The notes: generated by a model not told the origin, from the letters alone. DNA of 64,000 bases from an uncultured Pelagibacteraceae bacterium (GCA_902539445.1 CACBIY010000003.1:62001-126000), one strand, 5' to 3'; counted from the stretch's first letter, positions 26,835 to 35,682 are shown. A program made the numbers and translations.

Positions 26835-27241
26835 TATTTTAATTTCTCATATATCTTTGGAGCCCAATTTTTAGCATCTTGAGTTGTTACATGAAAGTCA
26901 TACTTATCAGGTTTTACAAACATTTTATTTGTATCATCAAACCTACCCTCCTTAATTGTATCTACCCAAATAATAAAATCTGCTGGAAATAAACTTCTTG
27001 CCTCAGGAGTAGGACAAATAAAATCTGCTACAACATAATTTCCATCATTTTTCAATTTTACTGCAAAGTCAGCCATTCTTTTTGCTTGTCTTTTTCTTCC
27101 TTCCTCAGAAAAATCCCAATCATTCGCCTCTTTTCTAACTTCATCTGCGTTCAATCTTTTAGCGTTTAACATTGGACCAAGTTCGTTTGCTAACGTAGTT
27201 TTTCCAGATCCAGGTAGTCCCATTATTAAAATTATTTTCAT
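26834..27241 (-). CDS. Adenylylsulfate kinase-like P-loop kinase
   Basis: A 135-aa protein, shorter than typical CysC (~200 aa). It has a P-loop (GLPGSGKTTLA, residues 7-17), RLNADEVRKEANDWDFS and VVADFICPTPEAR, as in APS kinases. No sulfate adenylyltransferase lies near. SAR11-type cells generally lack assimilatory sulfate reduction, so a role other than APS phosphorylation is likely. It is paired with the nucleotidyltransferase. Confidence 0.75.
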   Translation of the reverse strand: MKIILIMGLPGSGKTTLANELGPMLNAKRLNADEVRKEANDWDFSEEGRKRQAKRMADFAVKLKNDGNYVVADFICPTPEARSLFPADFIIWVDTIKEGRFDDTNKMFVKPDKYDFHVTTQDAKNWAPKIYEKLK

Positions 27242-27287
27242 TTGATATTAAATTGACACCTTTTTCAAAAAAGATAAAGATCTTATA

Positions 27288-28016
27288 ATGAAATTTTCTC
27301 TTGAAATAGGCCCTCAGACAGATCTTGATACAGTACCTCAAGTAAAAGATGTTTATATCACAATGCTTCCAGGGGGTGACTATAGAGAAACAGCTCAACA
27401 GGCAGTTGAGTTAGTTAAAAGGGGTTTTAATCCTGTTCCTCATTTTCCTGCAAGGTCAATGCTGGATGAAAAACAACTAAAAGATTATGTCTCTAGGTGT
27501 AAAGATGGTGGGGTTAAACAAGTTTTAGTAATTGGTGGAGGGAGAGAACCAATGGGAAAATTTGATAGCTCGTTTCAACTTTTAGAGACTGGTTATTTTG
27601 AGAAGATGACAATAGGAATTGCTGGACACCCAGAGGGGAGTCCTGATATATCCGACTCAGATTTAGAAAAAGCTATGATAGATAAAAAGCCTTATGCTGA
27701 TTACATCGTAACCCAATGGTTATTAGATCCACAGCCTATTATAGATTTTGTTTCTAAACAAAGTGTACCAGTGCATGTGGGAATTACTGGGCCTCTAAAA
27801 ATATCTAGCTTAATAAAGTTTGCTAATATTGTTGGTGCAAAAAATTCTCTAAATTTTCTTAAATCTAATTTTAGTAAGGCGTTAGATTTATTAAAACCTA
27901 AAGACCCTAATGATTTAATTGGGAAAGTTAAATCGCATACTGATTTCTTCCACATTTATACATTCGGCGGCTTGAAGGAAACAAACAAGTGGTTGAAGGA
28001 GAATGGTTATGTCTAA
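27288..28016 (+). CDS. Methylenetetrahydrofolate reductase-like protein (short MetF homologue)
   Basis: A 242-aa TIM-barrel protein related to MetF but shorter than the usual ~290 aa. It has LEIGPQT near the start, NPVPHFPARSM, VLVIGGGREPMGKF, GIAGHPEG and VTQWLLD. It probably binds FAD and folate and interconverts methylene- and methyl-THF. It overlaps the GcvT-family demethylase by 8 bp. Such pairs usually process the methyl-THF formed by the demethylase. Confidence 0.82.
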   Translation: MKFSLEIGPQTDLDTVPQVKDVYITMLPGGDYRETAQQAVELVKRGFNPVPHFPARSMLDEKQLKDYVSRCKDGGVKQVLVIGGGREPMGKFDSSFQLLETGYFEKMTIGIAGHPEGSPDISDSDLEKAMIDKKPYADYIVTQWLLDPQPIIDFVSKQSVPVHVGITGPLKISSLIKFANIVGAKNSLNFLKSNFSKALDLLKPKDPNDLIGKVKSHTDFFHIYTFGGLKETNKWLKENGYV

Positions 28017-29367
28017 AGAATTTGACTATACTAAACTAAAACATGTTACTTCTGTTGATCAGTCAGATCGAAAAGTACCATACAATTTAAGACAAAGTGG
28101 GCCAACAAAAGTTGAAATGTTAATTTCGACAAGAGTAAGAAAATCTCCATATTGGCATTTATCAATGCAAGCGGGTTGTTGGAGAGCAACTGTTTATAAT
28201 AGAATTTATCATCCTAGGGGATATGTGAAACCTGAGGATGGTGGTGCAATGGTTGAGTATGATGCAATTGTAAATCATGTAACTATGTGGAATGTTGCTG
28301 TTGAAAGACAGATCCAAGTAAAGGGTCCTGATGCAGAAAAATTTGTTGATTACGTGATAACTCGAGATGCAACAAAAATCTCTCCGATGCGAGCAAGATA
28401 TGTAATTTTATGTAACGCTTACGGAGGAGTTTTAAATGATCCAATACTTTTAAGAATTGCAAAAGATGAATTTTGGTTTTCTTTATCAGACTCGGACATT
28501 GGAATGTATTTACAAGGTGTTAATGCAGACGGTAAATTTAATTGCACTATCGAAGAAATAGATGCATGTCCTGTTCAAATTCAAGGGCCTAAATCAAAAG
28601 CTCTTATGAAAGATTTGTTAGGTGATCAGGTTGATTTAGAAAATATGCCTTTCTATGGTTTAGCTGAAGTTAAGGTTGCCGGAAGAAGTTGTGTTATCTC
28701 TCAATCAGGTTTTTCAGGTGAAGCTGGATATGAAATATATTTAAGGAATGCAACTTTATATGCCGATGAGATGTGGAATGCTGTTCTTGAAGCTGGAAAA
28801 AAACACCAGCTAATGGTTATTGCCCCTGCTCACCACAGAAGAATTCAAGCTGGGATTCTTTCTTGGGGTCAAGATATGGATCAACAACATAACCCTTTCC
28901 AGTGTAATTTAGGTTATCAAGTTTCTTTATCAGGAAAAGGAGAATGGAAAAAAACTTCTGATTACGTAGGAAAAAAAGCTCTTGAAAAAATGGGCGCTGA
29001 AATCAAAGCTGGAAAAAAACCATATAAGTTACAGTTGGTTGGTCTTGAGTTAGGAGGAAAACCAATTGATGATTATGCACCAGATTTTTGGTTGATATCT
29101 AATGCAGATGGTGGTGATCCAGTTGGTTTTGTAACATCACCGTGGTGGCATCCTGAAAAGAAAACTAATATTGCTATGGGATATGTTCCATTTGATGGAA
29201 CTTTAAATGCCAATGGCTTTCCTAAAGGTAAAGTTGGAACTAAATTTAAAGTTCATTTACCAGAGAAATATTCAGATAAACCAGGAACACCTGTTGATGC
29301 CGTTATAGTTGATATTCCATTTAAGGAATCTTATAACGCTAACACAAGAGAAGTGGTATCAGGTTAA
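28009..29367 (+). CDS. GcvT-family tetrahydrofolate-dependent demethylase, substrate unknown (DmdA/LigM-like)
   Basis: The ATG at 28009 has GGAG 7 nt upstream and is preferred to 28003, giving 452 aa. It carries the GcvT fold (VERQIQVKGPDAEKFVDYV, GVLNDPILLRI, SQSGFSGEAGYEIYLR, HHRRIQAGILSWG). Length and partner resemble the O-demethylase LigM (~470 aa, beside metF) more than SAR11 DmdA (~370 aa as I recall it). The MetF-like neighbour suggests methyl transfer to THF from an S-, O- or N-methyl compound. DMSP demethylase activity cannot be ruled out. Confidence 0.78.
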   Translation: MSKEFDYTKLKHVTSVDQSDRKVPYNLRQSGPTKVEMLISTRVRKSPYWHLSMQAGCWRATVYNRIYHPRGYVKPEDGGAMVEYDAIVNHVTMWNVAVERQIQVKGPDAEKFVDYVITRDATKISPMRARYVILCNAYGGVLNDPILLRIAKDEFWFSLSDSDIGMYLQGVNADGKFNCTIEEIDACPVQIQGPKSKALMKDLLGDQVDLENMPFYGLAEVKVAGRSCVISQSGFSGEAGYEIYLRNATLYADEMWNAVLEAGKKHQLMVIAPAHHRRIQAGILSWGQDMDQQHNPFQCNLGYQVSLSGKGEWKKTSDYVGKKALEKMGAEIKAGKKPYKLQLVGLELGGKPIDDYAPDFWLISNADGGDPVGFVTSPWWHPEKKTNIAMGYVPFDGTLNANGFPKGKVGTKFKVHLPEKYSDKPGTPVDAVIVDIPFKESYNANTREVVSG

Positions 29368-29376
29368 TTATTTTTT

Positions 29377-29400
29377 TAGGGGAGTTTGCGCTCCCCTTAA
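29377..29400 (+). terminator. Stem-loop after the demethylase gene
   Basis: AGGGGAG and CTCCCCT pair around TTTGCG, 10 bp after the stop. It is GC-rich against the background and preceded by TTTTTTT. The downstream U-tract on the plus strand is weak (TTAAAATC), so termination may be partial. Confidence 0.6.
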
Positions 29401-29408
29401 AATCATAA

Positions 29409-29513
29409 ATGACAAAGAGTTTCATTATTGTAGTTTGCATTATCATTGCTATTGCATTATTACTATTTCCGTTAATTGTATCTTACAAAGAACAAAAAAA
29501 TAAAAAAAAATAA
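29409..29513 (+). CDS. Small single-pass membrane peptide (34 aa)
   Basis: A 34-codon ORF below the track limit. One hydrophobic helix (SFIIVVCIIIAIALLLFPLI) is followed by a Lys-rich tail. Its TAA is directly followed by the ATG of the Yip1-like gene, which suggests coupling. It could be a real small membrane protein or a leader ORF. No family is recognised. Confidence 0.45.
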   Translation: MTKSFIIVVCIIIAIALLLFPLIVSYKEQKNKKK

Positions 29514-30056
29514 ATGTTTGCTGAATTTTTAAATATAATTTTTAAATCTATAAAATTAGATAAAACACTTTATAGTGATAATAAAAATTTTGGTGAAGCT
29601 GCGATATATTTTGCAGGTTTAATAATGATATTAGATGGTGTAGCTGGAGCTGTGGCTGCAAATACTGTAGTAAAAACAGCTGTAGGAATGTCTGGTCTTA
29701 CGGCAATTTTAACATGGTTCATTTGGGCAATTTTTATTTATGTAATCGGTGTAAAATTATTTCCAGATAAACAAACAAAAGTACCTTTTAAAAAAGTTCT
29801 AGTAGCAGTTGGTTTTGCTCATTCACCAGGTTTACTAAGATTTTTTGCATTAACCCCCGAATTAATGATACCAATCATTTTTCTTACTCAATTCTGGATT
29901 TTTGCAAGTTTAATTATTTCAACAAAACAAATCTTAAATTTAAAATCTAATTTTAAAGCGTTTGGCATAATATTTTTATCATTTTTAATTATTGCTTTTT
30001 TATCAATATCTTTTGTTATGAGTAGAATGAATGCTTTACCAATAAATAGTATCTAA
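29514..30056 (+). CDS. Yip1 domain family membrane protein
   Basis: A 180-aa protein with about five hydrophobic segments in the Yip1 arrangement. The pattern KVPFKKVLVAVGFAHSPGLLRFF, near the middle, is typical of bacterial Yip1-domain proteins. The function is unknown. Its stop overlaps the stop of the convergent zinc-ribbon ORF. Confidence 0.75.
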   Translation: MFAEFLNIIFKSIKLDKTLYSDNKNFGEAAIYFAGLIMILDGVAGAVAANTVVKTAVGMSGLTAILTWFIWAIFIYVIGVKLFPDKQTKVPFKKVLVAVGFAHSPGLLRFFALTPELMIPIIFLTQFWIFASLIISTKQILNLKSNFKAFGIIFLSFLIIAFLSISFVMSRMNALPINSI

Positions 30057-30223
30057 ATTGGAAAGATTGTTTTCGAAACCCTGCATGATTTACAAATTTT
30101 AAATCCAGTCAAAATTAAATTTTGGGTAACACTTTCATCAGTTTTTTTACATTCATCACAGATATCATCTAATTCATCAGAGTTTGTGTTATGCTGATCT
30201 TTTATTTTGTCATCCTCAATCAT
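30053..30223 (-). CDS. Small zinc-ribbon protein (56 aa)
   Basis: A 56-aa ORF too short for the track. It holds two CxxC pairs 21 residues apart (CDEC, CKSC), a zinc-ribbon pattern, behind an acidic N-terminus. Its ATG lies within the end of the DUF3726 gene (8-bp overlap), so it is the last member of the operon 33485-30053. Zinc binding is inferred from the motif; the function is unknown. Confidence 0.65.
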   Translation of the reverse strand: MIEDDKIKDQHNTNSDELDDICDECKKTDESVTQNLILTGFKICKSCRVSKTIFPI

Positions 30224-30827
30224 TATCAGTTAAACCCGCTCCTGCTGCCCCTTTTTTTAAACTTTCTGTTTCTTCAACAAAAGTTTTTTCTGATAATTGA
30301 TATAAACTTTTCCAATCTTGCTCAGTAAAATTGTCATTATTTTCTAAAATTTTTACTTCTACGTTGTTTGCAATATTTGGACAATTTTTATTTAATAAGT
30401 TTGTGGAAATATTAACATTAATATTTAATAGAAATTCATTTTTTTCAAACTTAAAAAAAATTTTTTTACCGATAACCTCTGAGCTTCTACTAAGAAATGG
30501 TAAAAATAGTAATGGGTATGCAATTTTAGAAAAATTAATAGTTTTTATTTTTTCAATTTTTTCAATTTGATCTAAAAAACTTACACCTAAAATAATTGGG
30601 CAGTAAGAAAATTCAGCACATTCATTATTTTGATTAATTAAATTAAGATCCTCAAACTTTTTGTCTTTTTTTTCATTTAAATATTGATTTAAATTTTTAA
30701 TTCCCTCAAAGTTAAACATTTCTAGTAATCTTACACTTTTTCCAACTTCTTCGCTTATTCCCCAAGAATAGCCTAATGCTCTACTCGCGCGTTTAGAGGT
30801 TGTTTCAATTTCACTCAAAGATTTCAT
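30216..30827 (-). CDS. DUF3726 family protein
   Basis: A 203-aa protein with the DUF3726 opening (LSEIETTSKRASRALGYSWGISEEVGKSVRLLE). The C-terminal end has an unusual KKGAAGAGLTDND tail. It is soluble, with no signal peptide. The function is unknown. It is 9 bp after the 550-aa gene and overlaps the zinc-ribbon gene, in the operon headed by the M19 homologue. Confidence 0.75.
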   Translation of the reverse strand: MKSLSEIETTSKRASRALGYSWGISEEVGKSVRLLEMFNFEGIKNLNQYLNEKKDKKFEDLNLINQNNECAEFSYCPIILGVSFLDQIEKIEKIKTINFSKIAYPLLFLPFLSRSSEVIGKKIFFKFEKNEFLLNINVNISTNLLNKNCPNIANNVEVKILENNDNFTEQDWKSLYQLSEKTFVEETESLKKGAAGAGLTDND

Positions 30828-30836
30828 AAAATTTAA

Positions 30837-32489
30837 TCAGCAATAAACCCAATGCTGATTATAATCTTTTAATTCATTTGGAAGTGGTGCTCCTTGAAAC
30901 ATGCAAATTCTTAACCATTTGTCTGATCTAGGATCAAATTTTAATGCACCAAAAAAAGATAATTTTAATCTTAACATGTCAATTGGGACAACATTTGCAC
31001 TAATTGTATTATCTTGTATCTCAGCATAAGGAAATTTTTCAATAATAAATGCTCGTCTCACAACGTGTCTTAAATCTGCATTATTCATTAAAAATCTATC
31101 AATAGTTAAATCATCTTTACATGAAATTAATTGATCATTTAGTTTTTTAATATCTCTAGCAATTGCAAGAGGTTGTTCTAATTCTGCACCTCCTTCCTCA
31201 AAACGATCTGCATACCTAGGCTCTTCCTTATTTTTAGAAATAAACCAAAAATTTCTTAAATTTGATTTATCTTTGAAATCAATCTTAAGAATATCTGGAT
31301 ATCTTTGTTTTAAAATATTTTTAAGATCCAAAACTGTTCGTTCTGTGGGAATTCTAAAATACTTTTCCTCATCTGAGCTCATTTTTTTTATTAATGGCTC
31401 AACAATTTTATCAAAAGGTTCCATCATTATAGACACGATATACTCAATAGTTTCCTCACAAGTTTCTTTCTCTAACCATAAATATATTTGATTGAAAGGA
31501 TATGGAGTTGTAAAATCTAGTTGATTTTCGATAAATTCTAAAAATTTTTTTACATTAAAAAGTAGTGAATTTATTTTTTTTATTTGAAATTCACTTTCAG
31601 AATTCCAACTGGTTATATTTTTTAAGGAACCTTTGACACATTTTTTGAATAAATCTGAGTCTTTTGAATTTACATTTTTAATTTCTCTAATTTCTTTTAA
31701 TGCGATTTCTCTTGATAAGATCCAATTATTCAACAAGGTAGGATGATTTACAATAAAAGGTGCCATTCCTAGTCCAGTTGAATTTCCAATGCCAAGGTTT
31801 CTACAAATTTTTGGATCTAAATGAACAGCTTTCTTTGGATTTTTATGCTTTGCTACATGATTAACTTGATCAAAAGTGAATTGCCTTACTAAATATACCA
31901 ACATCATTTCTAATCTAAATGGTCCGTTAATTTCTGCCCTATTTTTTATTCTAAATCTATCTGCTAAACCAAACTTTCCAGAACCATAAACAGCGGTAGT
32001 TCTATATAAGTATCCAACTTTTTCTAATAAATTTAAATCTGGCTGATTACCTTCACTTAACTTCTCAACTACGTGATTAAAAACTCTAACTGATTTATTT
32101 GCTCTAGATAAAGTTAGCTCTTTATATGAAAGTCTACCAACCTCTTGTCTTGGAACTTCATTCTTCAATCTTTCAATATCTTTATTTGAGGGAACTCCGT
32201 CATGCAAAGTAAAGGCAGCATCCCATTTTGTTGCAATAACTCTATCTGATCTATCATTGTCATCTATCTTGTTAGCAAAACAAACTAATGAGTAAACTCT
32301 TTTATTTTTTTTAAAAGAATATATTGCTACTCCAAATCCACCAGAATCTAAATCGAATAAATCTCTTTTGTATTCCCAATCTTTGAATTCATACAAAAAA
32401 CTTCTTAAAAATGATAATTTAGATTGATGAAAAGACCCTAGTCTAGACAATTTCATTATTATGTTTGGATCTCTTAATTCAACTTTCAT
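30837..32489 (-). CDS. Conserved protein of unknown function (550 aa)
   Basis: A 550-aa soluble protein with no recognised domain, signal peptide or membrane helix. Conserved-looking stretches include VIATKWDAAFTLHDG, RQEVGRLSYKELTLSRANKS, GSGKFGLADRF and GIGNSTGLGMAPFIVNHP. It has a high share of Trp, Arg and Lys. It is 3 bp after the M19 gene and 9 bp before DUF3726, so the products probably act together. I cannot name a function. Confidence 0.8.
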   Translation of the reverse strand: MKVELRDPNIIMKLSRLGSFHQSKLSFLRSFLYEFKDWEYKRDLFDLDSGGFGVAIYSFKKNKRVYSLVCFANKIDDNDRSDRVIATKWDAAFTLHDGVPSNKDIERLKNEVPRQEVGRLSYKELTLSRANKSVRVFNHVVEKLSEGNQPDLNLLEKVGYLYRTTAVYGSGKFGLADRFRIKNRAEINGPFRLEMMLVYLVRQFTFDQVNHVAKHKNPKKAVHLDPKICRNLGIGNSTGLGMAPFIVNHPTLLNNWILSREIALKEIREIKNVNSKDSDLFKKCVKGSLKNITSWNSESEFQIKKINSLLFNVKKFLEFIENQLDFTTPYPFNQIYLWLEKETCEETIEYIVSIMMEPFDKIVEPLIKKMSSDEEKYFRIPTERTVLDLKNILKQRYPDILKIDFKDKSNLRNFWFISKNKEEPRYADRFEEGGAELEQPLAIARDIKKLNDQLISCKDDLTIDRFLMNNADLRHVVRRAFIIEKFPYAEIQDNTISANVVPIDMLRLKLSFFGALKFDPRSDKWLRICMFQGAPLPNELKDYNQHWVYC

Positions 32490-32492
32490 ATT

Positions 32493-33485
32493 CTAAATAT
32501 TTCTATAAAAATTATACCAATTGTTACCTAATATCCCATTAGTTTCTTCTTCTGAAAATCCAACTTTTCTTAATCCCTTTTCTATATTAAAAAAACCTCT
32601 AGCATCTTCAAACCAATCTGGTTGTTTAGGAAAGCCCGGTTTGTTTTTAGATCCCTCTCCATAATTTTTACTTTTAGACCAAGTGCCGTTTCTCATCCAT
32701 TCCACAATCTTATCGGGCTGATTCAAACATAAATCAGATCCAATGCCAATATTTTTGATATTCATTATATCCGAAGTTCTGGCAATCATCTCACAGAAGC
32801 TATCTAAGGAACAATTATTATTATTTTTTAAATGATGAGGATATAATGAAAAACCCAACATCCCTCCACTATCACTTAAAACTTTTAATAAATCATTAGA
32901 TTTATTTCTTTTAGCAGCATGCCAAAAGCTAGGGTTAGCATGTGTGATCGCAATAGGTTTTTCACTAATTTCAATTGCATCTAATGTACTTTTTTCAGCA
33001 GAGTGAGACATGTCTATAACTATTCCAACTCTGTTCATTTCTTTTATAACTTCACGCCCAAAATTAGTTACTCCGCTATCAATTTTTTCATAACAGCCAG
33101 TTGCGAGAAGAGATTGGTTATTATAAGTTAATTGCATAAAACGACATCCAAGTTGATGTACTTTTTCAACTAAATATATGTCATCCTCAATTGGTGAACA
33201 GTTTTGAAAACCAAAGAAAATTGAGGTTTTTTTTTCTAATTTAGCTTTCTCAATATCCTTGAAGCTAGTACCATGAAAAATCAAATCAGAGTTTTCTTCA
33301 AAAAGTTTTTGCCATTTCTTAATTTCATTGAGAAGTTCATTATAGTCTTCATGATAAACAATCGTTACGTGGACAGCATCCAGCTCTGCTTGTCTGTTAA
33401 TTTCAAACACTTCTCTTGTCCAATTACAATACTGTAAATTATCAATTTTATATTTCATGAGTTTAATTTTATTAAACCATATCAA
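32493..33485 (-). CDS. Peptidase M19 (membrane dipeptidase) homologue with altered metal site
   Basis: A 330-aa TIM-barrel amidohydrolase of the renal-dipeptidase family. It keeps the His of the two alpha-site motifs (VIDMSHSA, AITHANP) and the later Asp (IGIGSDLC). The family's N-terminal HxD is replaced (IDNLQY where IDGHND is usual), and the bridging Glu is Gln (FGFQNCSP against VEGGH). One metal site therefore seems lost. The true start may be the ATG at 33458. It heads the operon with the 550-aa protein, DUF3726 and the zinc ribbon. Confidence 0.82.
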   Translation of the reverse strand: MIWFNKIKLMKYKIDNLQYCNWTREVFEINRQAELDAVHVTIVYHEDYNELLNEIKKWQKLFEENSDLIFHGTSFKDIEKAKLEKKTSIFFGFQNCSPIEDDIYLVEKVHQLGCRFMQLTYNNQSLLATGCYEKIDSGVTNFGREVIKEMNRVGIVIDMSHSAEKSTLDAIEISEKPIAITHANPSFWHAAKRNKSNDLLKVLSDSGGMLGFSLYPHHLKNNNNCSLDSFCEMIARTSDIMNIKNIGIGSDLCLNQPDKIVEWMRNGTWSKSKNYGEGSKNKPGFPKQPDWFEDARGFFNIEKGLRKVGFSEEETNGILGNNWYNFYRNI

Positions 33486-33558
33486 TATGTATTTGAAATT
33501 CTATTAATTTATTGAAATTTCAACAATTTTTTGAAATAAAGTTTCAATAAATATATTC

Positions 33559-34047
33559 ATGAATAAAAAAAATCTGAAAGTCTCAATAGTGATGGGCAGT
33601 CAATCTGACTTTAAAACAATGAAATTAGCAAAACAAATTTTAAAAAAACTTAAAGTCCCCGTGGAAACAAAGATTATTTCTGCACACAGAACTCCATTGA
33701 GAATGTATAAGTACGCATCTGATGCAGAAAAAAATAATATTGGGGTAATTATTGCAGGTGCAGGAGGCTCAGCACACTTACCTGGAATGATCGCAGCACT
33801 TACTCAAATACCTGTATTAGGTGTTCCAATTGAGAGTAAAAAACTCAAAGGCTTAGACAGCTTGTTATCTATCGCTCAAATGCCAAAAGGTATCCCTGTG
33901 GGGACTTTAGCAATAGGAGATGATGGAGCAATAAATGCAGCGATACTTGCTGCATCAATTATTTCCAACAATAATCCTCTGGTAAGATCTAAACTTAAAA
34001 GTTGGAGAACATCTCAAACAAAATCAGTCAAAAAAAATCCAAAATAA
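33559..34047 (+). CDS. purE: N5-carboxyaminoimidazole ribonucleotide mutase
   Basis: A 162-aa protein with the PurE class I motifs IVMGSQSDFKTM, ISAHRTP and GAGGSAHLPGMIAALTQIPVLGVP. It converts N5-CAIR to CAIR in purine synthesis. It sits 4 bp before purK, its usual partner. Confidence 0.97.
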   Translation: MNKKNLKVSIVMGSQSDFKTMKLAKQILKKLKVPVETKIISAHRTPLRMYKYASDAEKNNIGVIIAGAGGSAHLPGMIAALTQIPVLGVPIESKKLKGLDSLLSIAQMPKGIPVGTLAIGDDGAINAAILAASIISNNNPLVRSKLKSWRTSQTKSVKKNPK

Positions 34048-34051
34048 TTCA

Positions 34052-35098
34052 ATGTCTGAAATTAGATTAGGAATTCTTGGTGGTGGTCAATTAGGTAGTA
34101 TGTTGTCAGTTGCAGCAAAAAAATTAAATATTAAAACTTTGATTTACTCAGATGATCAAGATGCACCTGCACAAAATTTCTGTGATGAATTTATGTTTGG
34201 TGATTACAAAGATAAAAATAAAATTAACGATTTTGTAAAAAAGGTAAGTATAGTTACTTATGAATTTGAAAATATTCCTTATGAAACTTTAAATGAAATA
34301 AATAAATTCAAAACAGTAAATCCAAAGCCATCGATAAATAGATTAATACAGCATCGTTTAGCTGAAAAAGATTTTGTTAATAAATTAAATATCAGAACTA
34401 CAAGATATGTTAGTATAGAAAAAAAATCAGATTTAGAGACCCTTAGTGATTTTTTGCCAGGAATTTTAAAAACAACAACCATGGGTTATGATGGAAAGGG
34501 TCAATATCCTATTAAATCACTAAATGATTTAAAAGGATTAAATATAGATTTTTCAAAAGAATATATTCTTGAAAAACTGGTTAAATTAAAAAAAGAAATC
34601 TCTGTTATAATTACAAGATTTAGCAATAACAGATACGAAATTTATGAGGCAATCGAAAATATTCATGAAAACCAAATTTTAAAAAAATCTAAAATTCCTG
34701 CTGATATAAGTGATAAACTTGTTGATCAATCTAGGGAGTGGAGTAAACAAATTTCCGAGGAATTAAAATATATTGGTACACTTTGTGTAGAATTTTTTAT
34801 TGATAGAAATGATAATCTATATGTGAATGAAATTGCTCCCAGAGTTCATAATTCTGGCCATTTAACTATTAATGCTTTTAATATTAGTCAGTTTGAAAAT
34901 CATATAAGAGCGGTTTGTTCTTTAGAGCAAATTCCATTGAAAAAATTACATAATGCAGAAATGATAAACCTTATAGGTAATCAAATTTCCCCATATAGAC
35001 AAAATATAAGTTTAAAAGATAATGAATTTTTTTTCGATTATCAAAAAAAAGAAATAAAAGATAAAAGAAAAATGGGCCATTTAACAAAAATTTTATAA
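34052..35098 (+). CDS. purK: N5-carboxyaminoimidazole ribonucleotide synthase
   Basis: A 348-aa ATP-grasp enzyme with GILGGGQLGSML at the N-terminus, ATP-grasp motifs TTMGYDGKGQYP, and NEIAPRVHNSGHLT near the C-terminus. It carboxylates AIR using bicarbonate and ATP. It shares a base with the start of the acetyltransferase gene. Confidence 0.97.
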   Translation: MSEIRLGILGGGQLGSMLSVAAKKLNIKTLIYSDDQDAPAQNFCDEFMFGDYKDKNKINDFVKKVSIVTYEFENIPYETLNEINKFKTVNPKPSINRLIQHRLAEKDFVNKLNIRTTRYVSIEKKSDLETLSDFLPGILKTTTMGYDGKGQYPIKSLNDLKGLNIDFSKEYILEKLVKLKKEISVIITRFSNNRYEIYEAIENIHENQILKKSKIPADISDKLVDQSREWSKQISEELKYIGTLCVEFFIDRNDNLYVNEIAPRVHNSGHLTINAFNISQFENHIRAVCSLEQIPLKKLHNAEMINLIGNQISPYRQNISLKDNEFFFDYQKKEIKDKRKMGHLTKIL

Positions 35099-35565
35099 TG
35101 TTTAAAACTATTGAGGGAAACTTTGAAAATTCAGATGTTAATGAACTTTTAAAAAAACATTTTATAGAACTAAGGGCAGCTTCTCCCGAGGGAAGTGCGC
35201 ATGTTTTGGATATCGAAGGCTTAAAAGCACCATCTATTAAGTTTTGGAGCTTGTGGGATAATGATAAATTGATAGGTTGTGGCGCTCTTAAAATTTTAGA
35301 AAAAGATCATGGTGAACTTAAATCAATAAGATTACATGATGATTTTAGAAATAAAGGGAATGGAATAAAGCTTATTGATCATTTGTTTGACGAAGCAAAA
35401 AAATTAAATATTAAACGAATTAGTATAGAGACTGGAGCAGGAATATTCTTTAAACCAGCAAGAAAATTATTTGATTTATGTGGATTTAAGCCTTGTAAAC
35501 CGTTTGCTCACTATAAAGAGGATAAAAATTCTATTTATTTATCAAAGATAATAAACAACACTTAA
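35098..35565 (+). CDS. GNAT family N-acetyltransferase
   Basis: A 155-aa protein with the GNAT acetyl-CoA loop (LHDDFRNKGNGIKLIDHLF, ~residue 82). Further motifs (GCGALKILEKDHGELKSI, ISIETGAGIFFKPARKLF) match the YsnE/PhnO-like group. It overlaps purK (TAATG). The substrate is unknown. Confidence 0.85.
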   Translation: MFKTIEGNFENSDVNELLKKHFIELRAASPEGSAHVLDIEGLKAPSIKFWSLWDNDKLIGCGALKILEKDHGELKSIRLHDDFRNKGNGIKLIDHLFDEAKKLNIKRISIETGAGIFFKPARKLFDLCGFKPCKPFAHYKEDKNSIYLSKIINNT

Positions 35566-35595
35566 AAATTAAATTTTTAGTATTGATCTATTTTG

Positions 35596-35625
35596 TTGAC
35601 AAAACTAATTAAATTATAAAGAAAG
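35596..35625 (+). promoter_or_regulatory. Possible promoter of the cold-shock gene
   Basis: A perfect TTGACA at 35596 is followed by an AT-rich stretch with TATAAA only 13 nt later, shorter than the ideal 17. A TATAA-like or ATTATA box at another offset is possible. It leaves a leader of about 60 nt, common in cold-shock mRNAs. Low certainty. Confidence 0.3.
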
Positions 35626-35682
35626 TCATTGTTACTTAAATATAAGTAATAAATTAACAAACAAAAAAGTAAGAAGAAAAAT

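Noticed and set aside
28009-29367. Naming the GcvT-family gene dmdA
   Set aside because: The length (452 aa) is well above the ~370 aa expected, and the MetF partner fits other THF demethylases; the substrate is left open.
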